Positions 17,337 to 25,941 of a stretch of 64,000 nt of DNA are shown here, piece after piece. Made by a program: the position numbers and the translations under genes. The notes beneath the pieces are model-generated. The model made no database searches. It saw only the letters and a program-made list of their open reading frames with translations, and was not told where the DNA came from. The stretch covers positions 1 through 64,000 of the forward strand of contig DASUEB010000025.1 of assembly GCA_036275295.1 (NCBI GenBank), written 5' to 3'. Within the stretch, counting starts at the first letter, position 1. Every line of letters begins with the position of its first letter. The stretch is from DASUEB01 sp036275295. Lineage in GTDB: Bacteria; Bacteroidota; Bacteroidia; Flavobacteriales_D; Luteibaculaceae.

Positions 17337-17741
17337 ATGGCGGCATATAAAAACTTCGACGATTATATCCAAGCACAAGGGGCTTTGCGCGGCGCTATTG
17401 TCGGAGCCGTTAGAACCTTTGTTGCCAGCGAATTTCCGCAATTGCAGGAGGCCATTAAATTCGGGACGCCGTTTTTTGTCAGTCCGGCCTTAGTGGCTTA
17501 CCTAACGGCATATGCCAAACAAAAAGAACCGGGTTTGTACATGGGTTTTTGCCTGGGGACACAGCTGGCAGATCCACATCAGCGTTTAATTGGCGATGGA
17601 TCCGTGGTAAAACGCTTGTACTTGGGCAACCCAGACCAGGTATTGGAACTGCTTCCCGACATCGGAATGTGGCTAACTGAAAGCATTGACTTGCTGCGTA
17701 TTCAGCGTATAGGTCTTCAGAAGGGCAGATCGGAAGGCTAA
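17337..17741 (+). CDS. DUF1801 (YdhG-like) domain protein
   Basis: A 134-residue cytoplasmic protein of the DUF1801 family, whose biochemical role is not established. Family features: a YIQAQGALRGAIVGAVRTFV helix, then EAIKFGTPFFVSPALVAYL, an alkyl-binding-pocket-like segment, and GMWLTESIDLLRI near the C-terminus. The ATG at 17337 gives MAAYKNFDDY; the 30 residues further upstream overlap the divergent bacilliredoxin promoter and were left out. It ends two bases before the convergent tadA stop. Confidence 0.75.
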   Translation: MAAYKNFDDYIQAQGALRGAIVGAVRTFVASEFPQLQEAIKFGTPFFVSPALVAYLTAYAKQKEPGLYMGFCLGTQLADPHQRLIGDGSVVKRLYLGNPDQVLELLPDIGMWLTESIDLLRIQRIGLQKGRSEG

Positions 17742-17742
17742 C

Positions 17743-18186
17743 CTATCGCTTTCGCTTGAAAAATTCCCGCATTAACTCTGCTGATTCTTCGGCCAACACC
17801 CCGCCGATTACCTCGGTTCTGGGGTGAAATATGCGTGTTTGCAGCACTCCTACACCGCGCTTATCATCGCGAGCTCCAAAGATAACGGCCGCTGGACGGG
17901 CCCACATCAGCGCGCCACCGCACATAACACAGGGCTCAAGGGTAACGTAAACCTTGCACTCATCTAGAAACTTGGCTCCCAGATAATCGGCAGCAGCAGT
18001 AATGGCAATGACTTCCGCGTGTGCCGTAACATCGTTGAGTCGCTCGGTTTGATTATAACCGCGGGCGATAATTTTGTTCTGACAGACCACCACGGCTCCC
18101 ACCGGAATTTCATCCTCCTCAAAGGCGCGTTTAGCTTCCGCCAGCGCTTGTCGCATAAAAAACTCGTCGGTGTAAGGCGTCTCCAT
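17743..18186 (-). CDS. tadA: tRNA-specific adenosine deaminase
   Basis: Deaminates adenosine 34 to inosine in tRNA-Arg(ACG), needed for wobble decoding. 147 residues. The zinc site is complete: HAE at 56-58 and PCVMC with cysteines at 86 and 89 (TLEPCVMCGGALMWARP). The ATG at 18184-18186 starts METPYTDEFFMRQAL; upstream in-frame sequence to 18300 includes a promoter box and repeat sequence and was excluded. A TACTTTTG box lies 16 bases upstream. A general nucleoside deaminase (guanine deaminase-like) is the alternative, but the IPVGAVVV and ERLNDVTAHAE segments fit TadA best. Confidence 0.92.
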   Translation of the reverse strand: METPYTDEFFMRQALAEAKRAFEEDEIPVGAVVVCQNKIIARGYNQTERLNDVTAHAEVIAITAAADYLGAKFLDECKVYVTLEPCVMCGGALMWARPAAVIFGARDDKRGVGVLQTRIFHPRTEVIGGVLAEESAELMREFFKRKR

Positions 18187-18202
18187 TGGCGATGTCAAAG
18201 AC

Positions 18203-18210
18203 CAAAAGTA
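18203..18210 (-). promoter_or_regulatory. Bacteroidota -7 box of tadA
   Basis: Reads TACTTTTG on the minus strand, 16 bases before the tadA ATG. Confidence 0.55.
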
Positions 18211-18295
18211 GGTAAAAGCGCATGACGGGCAAAGGCCCAAAACAACACCCGTTTTACGGGAGATAATAAGAATCCCGCTATGGTATTTCTGGCAA

Positions 18296-18830
18296 AACAC
18301 AACACGCTCACGCAGAGCACGCGAAGGATGCGTTTGAACCTATTGGGCCCACGAAAAATTACCTCTTTGCGTCTTTTGCGGTAACCTTTGCGTCTTTTGC
18401 GTTAATCTCTTTTAAACGGTCGTATACAACCAAAAGGGTTTTTACCGCAAAGTGCGCCATGTGCACGCAGAGGACGCGAAGGATGCGTTTGAACAGTTAG
18501 GGCCTACTCAAAAAGAACGCTGCGTTAAACCAACAATTGGTTGGGAATAAACGCGCGCTAAGTTCCAGAGGCATTCCTTTGCGTCTTTTGCGGTAACCTT
18601 TGCGTCTTTTGCGTTAATCCTTTTTAAACGGGATTATACAACCAAAGGGATTTTTAACGCAAAGTACGCCATGTACACGCAGAGGACGCCAAGGATGCGT
18701 TTGAACCTATTGGGCCCACGAAAATCCCTTCTTTGCGTCTTTGGCGTTAATATCCTTTTCCAAACGGTTACGTATAACTAAAGGGTTTTTCAAGCAAAGT
18801 GCGCCAAGTGCACGCAGAGGAAGCTGGGAT
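18296..18830. repeat. Four-unit dispersed repeat with CTTTGCGTCTTTTGCG blocks
   Basis: A gene-free stretch made of four related units. The block CGCAGAGGACGCGAAGGATG recurs at 18311 (one change), 18466, 18679 (one change) and, truncated, at 18814; each is preceded, apart from the first, by GCAAAGTGCGCCATGTGCA or a close variant and, in full units, followed by TTTGAAC, a TTGGGCCCACGAAAA block or a diverged form of it, and CTTTGCGTCTTTTGCG, in two units doubled. The two kinds of block are partly complementary, so single strands can fold into long hairpins. Unit spacing is 155, 213 and 135 bases. There is no coding potential. Confidence 0.8.
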
Positions 18831-18926
18831 GATCTGACCCTGGTTACAATCAAAAAATCCGGCGCGAGGTCTATTGTCGTTTTTGCGTTTTTGAATAAAA
18901 ACTGCTATATTCCAACGAAAACCATC

Positions 18927-19379
18927 ATGGAAACTTGGAAATATAGAAGTAGGCGCGATCCCTTATTTGTGGGTTTAGTAGGCGGAGTGATTCTGATCTT
19001 GCTCGCATTGATTGCTTTCCGAATCCATAAGGGCCAGCTGGTAACCATCGATTACGCTCTTTTTTTTATCATACTTTCCGTAGTTGGTATATTGATTTGG
19101 ATGATGGCCGGCACCTCTTATCAGTTAGACGATTTCAGCCTTACCTACCGCTGCGGTCCACTGCGCGGTTCCGTATCACTGGCCACTATTAGGCGGCTAG
19201 AGGTGGGACAAACCATGTGGAGCGGATATCGGCCGGCTACCGCCCGACGGGGAATCATTGTACACTACAACAAATACGATGAAATATACATCAGCCCTGA
19301 ATCCGACGAAGAATTCATAAGCCGCGTCTTGGAAAGATGCCCACACCTCCACTTGGGCGACGTGGTGCGAAAAGGGTAA
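18927..19379 (+). CDS. Small membrane protein with bacterial PH-like domain
   Basis: A 150-residue protein with two transmembrane segments (about residues 13-33 and 43-63) and a C-terminal beta-rich domain. YQLDDFSLTYRCGPLRGSVS, then TIRRLEVGQ and, at the end, EIYISPESDEEFISRVLERC, match the pattern of short bacterial PH domains (bPH type; ISPxxxxxF is typical). Such domains are thought to sit at the membrane; the function is unknown. The ATG at 18927 was chosen because the longer frame to 18741 runs through the repeat. The gene lies directly after the repeat cluster and has no close partner. Confidence 0.7.
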   Translation: METWKYRSRRDPLFVGLVGGVILILLALIAFRIHKGQLVTIDYALFFIILSVVGILIWMMAGTSYQLDDFSLTYRCGPLRGSVSLATIRRLEVGQTMWSGYRPATARRGIIVHYNKYDEIYISPESDEEFISRVLERCPHLHLGDVVRKG

Positions 19380-19581
19380 AGGGAAGAGTGAAAGCACGTT
19401 AAAAAATCCCTTGAATCAATCCTTCGTGAGTACGCTAAAACCCATTTCCAAAGGCTTTACACAATTAAACAACAGCCCATTCGACTCGCATTGGGTGATT
19501 ATGAGAATGGAAACTTACCTCAGTTCACTCAGCCATTAAATAACCCTTTTCAACCTAACTTTTAATGCACCCCCGCCTTTC

Positions 19582-19809
19582 TCAGGATCCCGGCTCGAAC
19601 TCTTGTATCTTAAAGCCTGCGGCTGTCACTACCTCTACAATTCGATCCCGAGTAACCGCTTGGCTGTTTACCATCAGTATCTTGTCTTTCGACTGGGTAT
19701 CTACTTCCCACTGTCCCGCCCCAAGGGCGCTGTCAAGATGAGGAGTTACGGTTGCCACACAACCTGAACAATTGATGTTTGTTTTGAAAGTTAATACCTT
19801 GTTTTTCAT
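19582..19809 (-). CDS. Heavy-metal-associated (HMA) domain protein, copper chaperone-like
   Basis: A 75-residue single HMA domain, like CopZ/Atx1 metallochaperones. The metal site is TNINCSGCVATV (Cys 14 and 17); the canonical methionine three before the first cysteine is replaced (INCSGC, where many have MTCxxC). The rest follows the ferredoxin-like pattern, ending with VVTAAGFKIQEFEPG. It is 144 bases after the CopA stop on the same strand and probably passes copper(I) to the ATPase or regulator. Confident as an HMA protein; the metal is inferred from its neighbours. Confidence 0.85.
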   Translation of the reverse strand: MKNKVLTFKTNINCSGCVATVTPHLDSALGAGQWEVDTQSKDKILMVNSQAVTRDRIVEVVTAAGFKIQEFEPGS

Positions 19810-19953
19810 ACGATTGATTTTTAAATTTATAAGCTATCCCAAATTCAGCGAAACGATCCGCCGCAAGAGTGCTTTCTGCCCATTTATTTGGATTTTTCTT
19901 CAATTATTTGAAATGTTCTGCATGCGCAAAGGCGAAAAAAGAGCGCACAACTT

Positions 19954-22362
19954 TTAAGACTTTCGGTACATCAACAAATTACTACTCACCACCACACTGA
20001 TGCTGCTTAATGCCATGGCTGCACCAGCCAACATGGGATCTAACATATAGCCGTTGATGGGATACAACACCCCGGCGGCAATGGGTATGCCTACTACATT
20101 GTAGGCAAAGGCCCAGAAAAGATTCTGTCGAATAGTTTTCACCGTAGCCCGTGAGAGGGCAATGGCCTCAGCGACTTGTCTAAGATCGCCTTGCACCAAC
20201 GTGATTTTAGCTACATCAATGGCTATATCACTTCCTTTGCCCATGGCCATGCTCACATGAGCTTGTGCCAAAGCCGCACTGTCGTTGATGCCGTCGCCAA
20301 TCATGGCCACTGTCTCCCCCTGTGCTTGCCAGTATTTGACCATTTCGGCCTTTTGTTGCGGCATGACCTCTGCTTGGTATTTAGAAATGCCCACCGCATG
20401 GGCTACTTTGGCGGCGGCGTGCTCCGTGTCACCGGTTAGCATCAATACTTCCACCCCTAGGCCGTGAAGGGCCGCTATTGCAGCTGTTGACGTTTCCTTT
20501 ATGGGATCGGCAATGGCAAAATACGCACACAGCCTATTGCCTTCCGAAAAGCCAATCACCGTATGACCCTCTTGCAACCAAGACGCTACCTCACCTGGGT
20601 TTTGTCCTACATCCACAACACCTTGATCTCGCAACCAAGATAGCGAGCCCACTCGAAAAATCCGATGGGCGACTTGGGCCACAATGCCCTGTCCGGCCCT
20701 TTGCTCAAATACGTCCAATCCTGCCATGGACCTTTCGCCAATATACCTTACCACAGCCTCGGCTAGGGGATGGGTACTCCTTGATTCGATGGCAAAAAGT
20801 ATATCTTTCAAATCACCTTCATCCAATAACCAAAGGGCATGAACCACTTCTGGGTGACCCTGGGTGAGGGTACCGGTTTTATCGATGATGACAAAATCAA
20901 CTTTATGAGCTCTTTCCAAGCTTTCGGCGTCTTTGATAAGAATACCTTGCTGCGCAGCGCGCCCCATGCCTACCATGATAGCTGTTGGAGTTGCCAATCC
21001 CAAAGCACAGGGACATGCAATTACCAAGACGGTGACCATGGCCATCATGCCTTGCGACAAACTGTTGTCTCCTCCAAACAGCATCCAAGCTGCCCAGGTC
21101 AAGAGCGCAACGACCAAAACAATGGGAACAAAGACCGCGGCAACCTTGTCTACTAGGCGCTGCACTGGTGCTTTGGTTCCCTGAGCATCTTTAACCCATT
21201 GGATGATTTGTGCCAGCATGGTTGATTCACCAACCTGAGTGGCCCTATAAACAAAGGAACCCTTTTGGTTTATGGTGCCGGCATAAACAGCCGATCCAGC
21301 GATTTTGTGAACAGGCATGGGCTCACCGCTCAGCATACTCTCATCTACAAAACTTTCGCCGCGAATCAATACGCCGTCTACTGCTACGCGCTCCCCAGCT
21401 GCCAAAATCAGCTGGTCACCTGGCTCAATGGATTGGATAGCAACCTCCTCGGGCTGACCTTGATCGTTGATGCGTTTAACGGATTTGGGTTGCAATCCGA
21501 TCAGCTTTTTGATGGCTGCCGACGAAACTCCTTTCGCCTTCTCCTCCAGCCATTTTCCGAGGAGCACAAATGCGATAACCACCCCGGCCGCCTCAAAATA
21601 GACGTGACCGTGAAGGCCTTTGTCATGCCAAATATCAGGGAATAGGGTGTTGAATACGCTGTACAGATAGGCAATCGATGTGCTAAGAGCCACCAGCGTA
21701 TCCATATTAGCCGATTTATTCCGGGCTTGTTTTACCGCGTTGACAAAAAAATCGCGTCCGCCCACCCACAAAACAGGCGTACACAGCAGCCATTGCAGGT
21801 AGTTTACATACGGCAAATCCATAAAAAACATGCCCAATACCGCCAACGGTATGGCTAACGCCAATGAGATAATCATCTTTCGCCGAAGGCGCTGGAGACG
21901 CAGGCGTTGATGTTCCTCTAAAACATCCTCTTCGGAGGCGGGATTAGGAAGGTGTAAATCGTATCCCAGCGATTGCACCAAAGCCTTCATTTCCTGCGGA
22001 TCCGTCATGGTGGGCAACCATTCAACCCGCACCTGTGCCGTAGCGTAGTTTACCGAGGCCGACAAAACCCCAGGTAGCGATTTAATCATCGATTCAACAC
22101 TCGCCGCGCAAGCGGCACATGTCATATCAAGCACATCGAAGGTAGATTTTTGCACCACTACTCCGTATCCCAAGGCTTTGATTTTCTCAACGGCCAAAAC
22201 CGCAGATGCTGCCGATTGGCTGCTGGCCAGCAAAAGCTGATTGTTGAGCTCGACGCGGACATTTTCTATTCCGTTTAACTCGGCAACCCCTGATTCCACC
22301 AGTAAGGCACAGTGCTCGCTGGCAACACCTTCCAAGGGTATTTTTATCTGATAAGTCTTCAT
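19954..22362 (-). CDS. copA: Copper-exporting P1B-type ATPase
   Basis: Pumps copper(I) (or silver) out of the cytoplasm. 802 residues. Two N-terminal HMA-type domains: the first (1-70) is degenerate, keeping only one cysteine (SEHC), while the second has MTCAACAAS (Cys 82 and 85). Eight membrane segments are expected; the ion site CPCALGLATPTA is at about 450, phosphorylated aspartate in DKTGTLTQG is at about 494, SHPLAEAV is the nucleotide-domain HP motif, GDGINDSAAL the hinge. The SGEP actuator motif is present, and the last segment has the MALSSISVVVSSNLL pattern of copper pumps. The AraC-type regulator lies upstream and the HMA protein downstream on the same strand. Direct repeats at 22415-22457 are a candidate operator. 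Confidence 0.95.
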   Translation of the reverse strand: MKTYQIKIPLEGVASEHCALLVESGVAELNGIENVRVELNNQLLLASSQSAASAVLAVEKIKALGYGVVVQKSTFDVLDMTCAACAASVESMIKSLPGVLSASVNYATAQVRVEWLPTMTDPQEMKALVQSLGYDLHLPNPASEEDVLEEHQRLRLQRLRRKMIISLALAIPLAVLGMFFMDLPYVNYLQWLLCTPVLWVGGRDFFVNAVKQARNKSANMDTLVALSTSIAYLYSVFNTLFPDIWHDKGLHGHVYFEAAGVVIAFVLLGKWLEEKAKGVSSAAIKKLIGLQPKSVKRINDQGQPEEVAIQSIEPGDQLILAAGERVAVDGVLIRGESFVDESMLSGEPMPVHKIAGSAVYAGTINQKGSFVYRATQVGESTMLAQIIQWVKDAQGTKAPVQRLVDKVAAVFVPIVLVVALLTWAAWMLFGGDNSLSQGMMAMVTVLVIACPCALGLATPTAIMVGMGRAAQQGILIKDAESLERAHKVDFVIIDKTGTLTQGHPEVVHALWLLDEGDLKDILFAIESRSTHPLAEAVVRYIGERSMAGLDVFEQRAGQGIVAQVAHRIFRVGSLSWLRDQGVVDVGQNPGEVASWLQEGHTVIGFSEGNRLCAYFAIADPIKETSTAAIAALHGLGVEVLMLTGDTEHAAAKVAHAVGISKYQAEVMPQQKAEMVKYWQAQGETVAMIGDGINDSAALAQAHVSMAMGKGSDIAIDVAKITLVQGDLRQVAEAIALSRATVKTIRQNLFWAFAYNVVGIPIAAGVLYPINGYMLDPMLAGAAMALSSISVVVSSNLLMYRKS

Positions 22363-22414
22363 TGGCTTGTTATCCTAAGTATAGGACACAAAGGTCTATC
22401 CAAAGCCCTCGGGG

Positions 22415-22457
22415 AGACTTACATCATTATGGAAAAGATTTATAAGATTTACATCAC
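22415..22457 (-). promoter_or_regulatory. Candidate AraC-type operator upstream of copA (direct repeats)
   Basis: AGACTTACATCAT (22415-22427) and AGATTTACATCAC (22445-22457) match at 11 of 13 positions and start 30 bases apart, close to three helical turns, as for AraC-family sites. They lie 53-95 bases before the copA ATG, between copA and the regulator gene. Confidence 0.5.
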
Positions 22458-22538
22458 ATCCTCTATCCTCCCGCTGCTTGGCCAATGACAGGCAGGCTAA
22501 AGGAGTTGCGCACGTTGATCCAGACAAGAATTTTAGCC

Positions 22539-23102
22539 TTACACCTTATCCAGGGGCAAGCGCCTGTTCTCCTTGATCTGTTTGAAGTGACTTGGAGTTA
22601 AGCCGGTAACTTTTTTAAACTGGCTGCTCAAATGTGCAGCACTTGAGTAGTGCAGTTGAAAGGCAATTTCGCTTAAGGTCAATTCATCATAGACCAATAG
22701 CTCCTTCACTTTTTCAACCTTTTGCAGGATGAAATACTTTTCGATGGTGGTTCCTTCTACCTCAGAGAATAGTCCCGATAAATAGCTGTAATCGTTTTTT
22801 AAGGTCCGACTCAGCCATTCACTCAGGTTCACATGCGGTGGGCGATCGGTGTAATGCACCCAACGCACGATTTCAGCTTTCATCTGCGCAATCAATCGAC
22901 TTTTTTTATCGTCGATCCATTCAAACCCGGCCTCTTGCAATAAATGCTTGAACTCATCGCGCTGCGGAAGACTCATGGGGCGGGCCAAATCAATTTCACC
23001 CAGACGGATCTCGGCTGCGGCGGCCCCTACCTGCTGCAATAACTGGCCTACCACCATCACGCAGCGCTGACAAACCATATTTTTGACGTAGACGGTTTCC
23101 AT
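22539..23102 (-). CDS. AraC-family regulator with HMA-like N-terminal domain
   Basis: A 187-residue transcription factor. Residues 1-70 look like a divergent heavy-metal-associated fold: VKNMVCQRCVMVV (Cys 11 and 14) followed by a helix, EIRLGEIDLARP strand region, and FKHLLQEAGFEWIDDKKSRL. Residues 80-187 are an AraC/XylS DNA-binding domain: the first HTH has YSYLSGLFSEVEGTTIEKYF and the second LTLSEIAFQLHYSSAAHLSSQFKKVTGLTP, read from the canonical signature. The gene sits 176 bases upstream of copA on the same strand. The inference is that copper(I) binds the Cys pair and alters copA transcription. A GAAAGGTA (TACCTTTC on the minus strand, 23117-23124) is a one-mismatch promoter box. Confidence 0.88.
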   Translation of the reverse strand: METVYVKNMVCQRCVMVVGQLLQQVGAAAAEIRLGEIDLARPMSLPQRDEFKHLLQEAGFEWIDDKKSRLIAQMKAEIVRWVHYTDRPPHVNLSEWLSRTLKNDYSYLSGLFSEVEGTTIEKYFILQKVEKVKELLVYDELTLSEIAFQLHYSSAAHLSSQFKKVTGLTPSHFKQIKENRRLPLDKV

Positions 23103-23124
23103 GAATAGCCTGAGTGGAAAGGTA

Positions 23125-23437
23125 AATAAAATTACAACACTGCTTTAGATTGAGCGCAAACCGCCGACCAAGCAGAGCAATGACCACAAATCGCCCTAAA
23201 GCTTGCCGTGGAACCCCGTATAGCCCTTTTTCAACGCAGGGATCAACCGATTAAGCGTCCGCCTCGCATAGAGATTAGTTCTCGGCATTTTCCGCTTTAC
23301 GCCCTGACCAAGCCCTTGGAGGATCCCATTATTTCATGAATATATCAGCAGCCACCCACTGATTCAAAGATACAAAAAGCAAAGAAATTCAGCATTCTTC
23401 AGAGGAATCCAAAAACCCCAGTGGAATGCACAAAAGC
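23125..23437. other. Gene-free stretch between the AraC regulator and aspS
   Basis: No convincing gene, hairpin terminator or repeat was seen. Short frames on the minus strand have no recognisable motif. Confidence 0.5.
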
Positions 23438-25198
23438 CTAGTCTTTAACTGATAGGTGTAATTCGTTGAGCTGATCGTTGTGAAGGGCGGAAGGGGCGTC
23501 GATCATCACATCGCGTCCGCTGTTGTTTTTGGGGAAAGCGATAAAGTCGCGAATGCTGCTTTCGCCTCCGAACAATGAACACAATCGGTCGAAGCCAAAC
23601 GCGATTCCCCCGTGTGGTGGTGCTCCGTATTCAAAAGCATTCAGCAGGAATCCGAACTGCGCCTTGGCCTCCTCCTCGGTAAATCCGAGCAAGGTGAACA
23701 TTTCCGATTGCACTTGGCGATCGTGGATACGAATAGAGCCACCGCCTACCTCAACGCCATTGATAACCATATCGTAGGCATTGGCGCGCACTTTTCCGGG
23801 ATCGGAGGTCAACAAATGCTGGTCTTCAGGTTTAGGCGAAGTAAAGGGGTGGTGCATAGCAAAGAATCGCTGGGCATCCTCATTCCACTCCAAGAGCGGA
23901 AAATCAACCACCCAATGGCAGCTGTAAGTATTCGGATTGCGCAGTCCGAGCATATCCGCCAAATGCAGCCTCAACTCGTTCATTTGTTTGCGGCTTTGTT
24001 CAAGGCTTCCGCTGATGATAAACATCAAATCGCCCGGTTTGGCCTGACATAGAGAAGCCCATTGCTTGAGTTCTTCTTCGCTGTAGAATTTGTCAATCGA
24101 CGACTTAAACGTCCCGTCTTCATTGCAGCGTACATAAGCCAGTCCTTTGGCGCCAATTTGGGGTCGCTTCACCCATTCGGTCAGCTCGTCGATTTGCTTT
24201 CGGGTGAAGGAATTGGCTCCTTCAGCTACAATGGCCAAAACACTTTCGGCGCTGTCGAACACCACAAAATCCTTGCCGCCAACCCTATCGGCATGATGTG
24301 GCGCTTTTAGGTAGTTAAAAGTCATGCCAAAGCGGATATCGGGTTTATCTGAACCGTATTTCTCCATGGCCTCGGCATAGGTCATTCGCGCCATAGCGGG
24401 AATATCAATGCCTTTAACCGCCTTGAACAGGTGTCGAACTAGGGCTTCAAAGGTTTGCAAGATATCTTCCTGCTCCACAAAAGCCATCTCGCAGTCGATT
24501 TGGGTAAACTCCGGCTGTCGATCGGCGCGCAGGTCTTCGTCGCGGAAACATTTTACAATTTGGTAGTATCGATCGTATCCACTGACCATCAGGAGCTGCT
24601 TAAAAGTCTGCGGACTTTGGGGCAGCGCGTAGAATTGACCGGGATTCATTCGACTGGGTACCACAAAATCGCGTGCACCCTCGGGAGTGGATTTGATCAG
24701 GTACGGGGTTTCCACTTCAATGAATCCTAGCTTGTCCATGTACATGCGGGTTTCAATACCCATGCGATGTCTGAGCATCAGGTTGTTTTTGAGCGGGTTG
24801 CGCCGAAGATCGAGGTATCTGTACTTCATGCGCAGGTCATCCCCTCCATCGGTTTGATCTTCAATGGTGAAGGGCGGGGTAATCGACTCGTTAATCACGC
24901 GCAAAGCGCTAACGGCGATCTCAATGTCACCAGTGGGGAGTTGGTTGTTTTTGCTGCTGCGCTCTACCACGGTTCCGGAAACTTGAACAACGAATTCGCG
25001 CCCCCATTTTCTGGCTTGCAGACAAAGCTCGGGTTGAGTTTCTAAATTAAACGCCAATTGCGTAATGCCGTATCGATCTCGCAAATCCACAAATGTAAGT
25101 CCGCCTAAATCGCGGCTTTTCTGAACCCAACCGCAAAGGGTTACTTCCTGATGGACATGTTCGAGGCGAAGTTCGCCGCAAGTATGAGAGCGATGCAT
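23438..25198 (-). CDS. aspS: Aspartate--tRNA ligase
   Basis: Class IIb synthetase charging tRNA-Asp. 586 residues, the size of the bacterial form with the GAD insertion. N-terminal OB fold: CGWVQKSRDLGGLTFVDLRD. Motif 2: CFRDEDLRADRQPEFTQIDC (about 215-234), the AspRS signature. Motif 3: APPHGGIAFGFDRLCSLFGG (about 530-549). ATG at 25196-25198. CGAAGGTA at 25216-25223 (TACCTTCG on the minus strand) is a one-mismatch -7 box. It is adjacent to a fragment of a T9SS protein and IS debris, which lie upstream of it. Confidence 0.97.
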   Translation of the reverse strand: MHRSHTCGELRLEHVHQEVTLCGWVQKSRDLGGLTFVDLRDRYGITQLAFNLETQPELCLQARKWGREFVVQVSGTVVERSSKNNQLPTGDIEIAVSALRVINESITPPFTIEDQTDGGDDLRMKYRYLDLRRNPLKNNLMLRHRMGIETRMYMDKLGFIEVETPYLIKSTPEGARDFVVPSRMNPGQFYALPQSPQTFKQLLMVSGYDRYYQIVKCFRDEDLRADRQPEFTQIDCEMAFVEQEDILQTFEALVRHLFKAVKGIDIPAMARMTYAEAMEKYGSDKPDIRFGMTFNYLKAPHHADRVGGKDFVVFDSAESVLAIVAEGANSFTRKQIDELTEWVKRPQIGAKGLAYVRCNEDGTFKSSIDKFYSEEELKQWASLCQAKPGDLMFIISGSLEQSRKQMNELRLHLADMLGLRNPNTYSCHWVVDFPLLEWNEDAQRFFAMHHPFTSPKPEDQHLLTSDPGKVRANAYDMVINGVEVGGGSIRIHDRQVQSEMFTLLGFTEEEAKAQFGFLLNAFEYGAPPHGGIAFGFDRLCSLFGGESSIRDFIAFPKNNSGRDVMIDAPSALHNDQLNELHLSVKD

Positions 25199-25258
25199 AA
25201 CAGCAAAATTTGCCGCGAAGGTAGCATTTAGGGCGCAACCCTGAAAGTCGGACCCCTC

Positions 25259-25378
25259 CTACTGTATAGTCAATGGATATTGAATGATGGCTGATGTAGG
25301 GGATTTTCTCAACCTAAGAATATAAAAACCAGAGGCGGTTCCTGTGAATACAATACTCCCCATTTCTTGGACCAAAAG
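25259..25378 (-). pseudogene. C-terminal remnant of a T9SS type A cargo protein
   Basis: Reading leftward from about 25378, the frame gives LVQEMGSIVFTGTASGF, then YILRLRKS and, after 12 residues, the end LTIQ and a TAG at 25259-25261. This is the typical last part of a T9SS type A sorting domain (compare SGVSAGFYILTV...YRLTIY in the protein at 29377). An in-frame stop just upstream and the IS3 fragment beginning 44 bases away show the rest of the gene is lost. It is 60 bases upstream of aspS. Confidence 0.65.
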
Positions 25379-25421
25379 TGGGCGAAGCTAAGTTAATATT
25401 TGTGTGCGATTTTCATTGTTT

Positions 25422-25895
25422 TTATGTTGCGTTTTTCTCGGGAGACGATTTATACAAGATATCCGGTTTTTGTTTCGTAGTATGGTGGATCTTCTTATTG
25501 TAATACTCGATGCGGTTTTGAAGGCCACAAGCCAATTCAAAACCATCATTGCAAGGGTTTAGATAGATGTAATCGTATTTAATGGGCCTCCAGAACCTCT
25601 CTAACCATACATTGTCTAGCGCCCTGCCTTTGCCGTCCATGGATACTTTAAACTCTTGTTTCTCCCGGAACTGTATCCATAAAGCGTAGGTGTACTGAGA
25701 ACCCTGATCGGTGTTAACAATCTCTGGCTTACCATAGACATCAATCGCTTCTTTCAAAACACCTAAATACCATTTGGCCTCCAGACTATTGGAGAGTCCC
25801 CAAGACAATATTTTCCGGCTTTAAACATCCATCACGGCGGTGAGGTACATTAAACCTTTCGCCATTGGAACTTAGGTTATATTGTAACCCCACGG
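25422..25895 (-). pseudogene. IS3-family transposase (OrfB) fragment with two nonsense mutations
   Basis: The C-terminal integrase core of an IS3 transposase: IVNTDQGSQYT holds the second aspartate, LERFWRPIKYDYIYL the glutamate, and HHTTKQKPD the end. Reading through upstream gives PWGYNIT-stop-VPMAKG and TAVMDV-stop-SRKILSWG; the stops (TAA, at 25872-25874 and 25821-25823) each replace a tyrosine of the usual ITYVPMAKG and DVYSRKILSWG. The N-terminal half, OrfA and the left inverted repeat are missing. This is a dead element that broke a T9SS cargo gene. Confidence 0.85.
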
Positions 25896-25941
25896 GGAAG
25901 TACATCTTGCGCGCTCACAAATAGGTTGATTGCTTTGCGCC

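Noticed and set aside
18296..18830. Possible CRISPR array
   Set aside because: Units are 135-213 bases apart, vary in length and sequence, and no cas genes are near.
20478..20867. 129-codon plus-strand frame antisense to copA
   Set aside because: Shadow frame; the minus-strand gene has all catalytic motifs.
21265..21645. 126-codon plus-strand frame over copA
   Set aside because: Antisense shadow of a conserved P-type ATPase gene.
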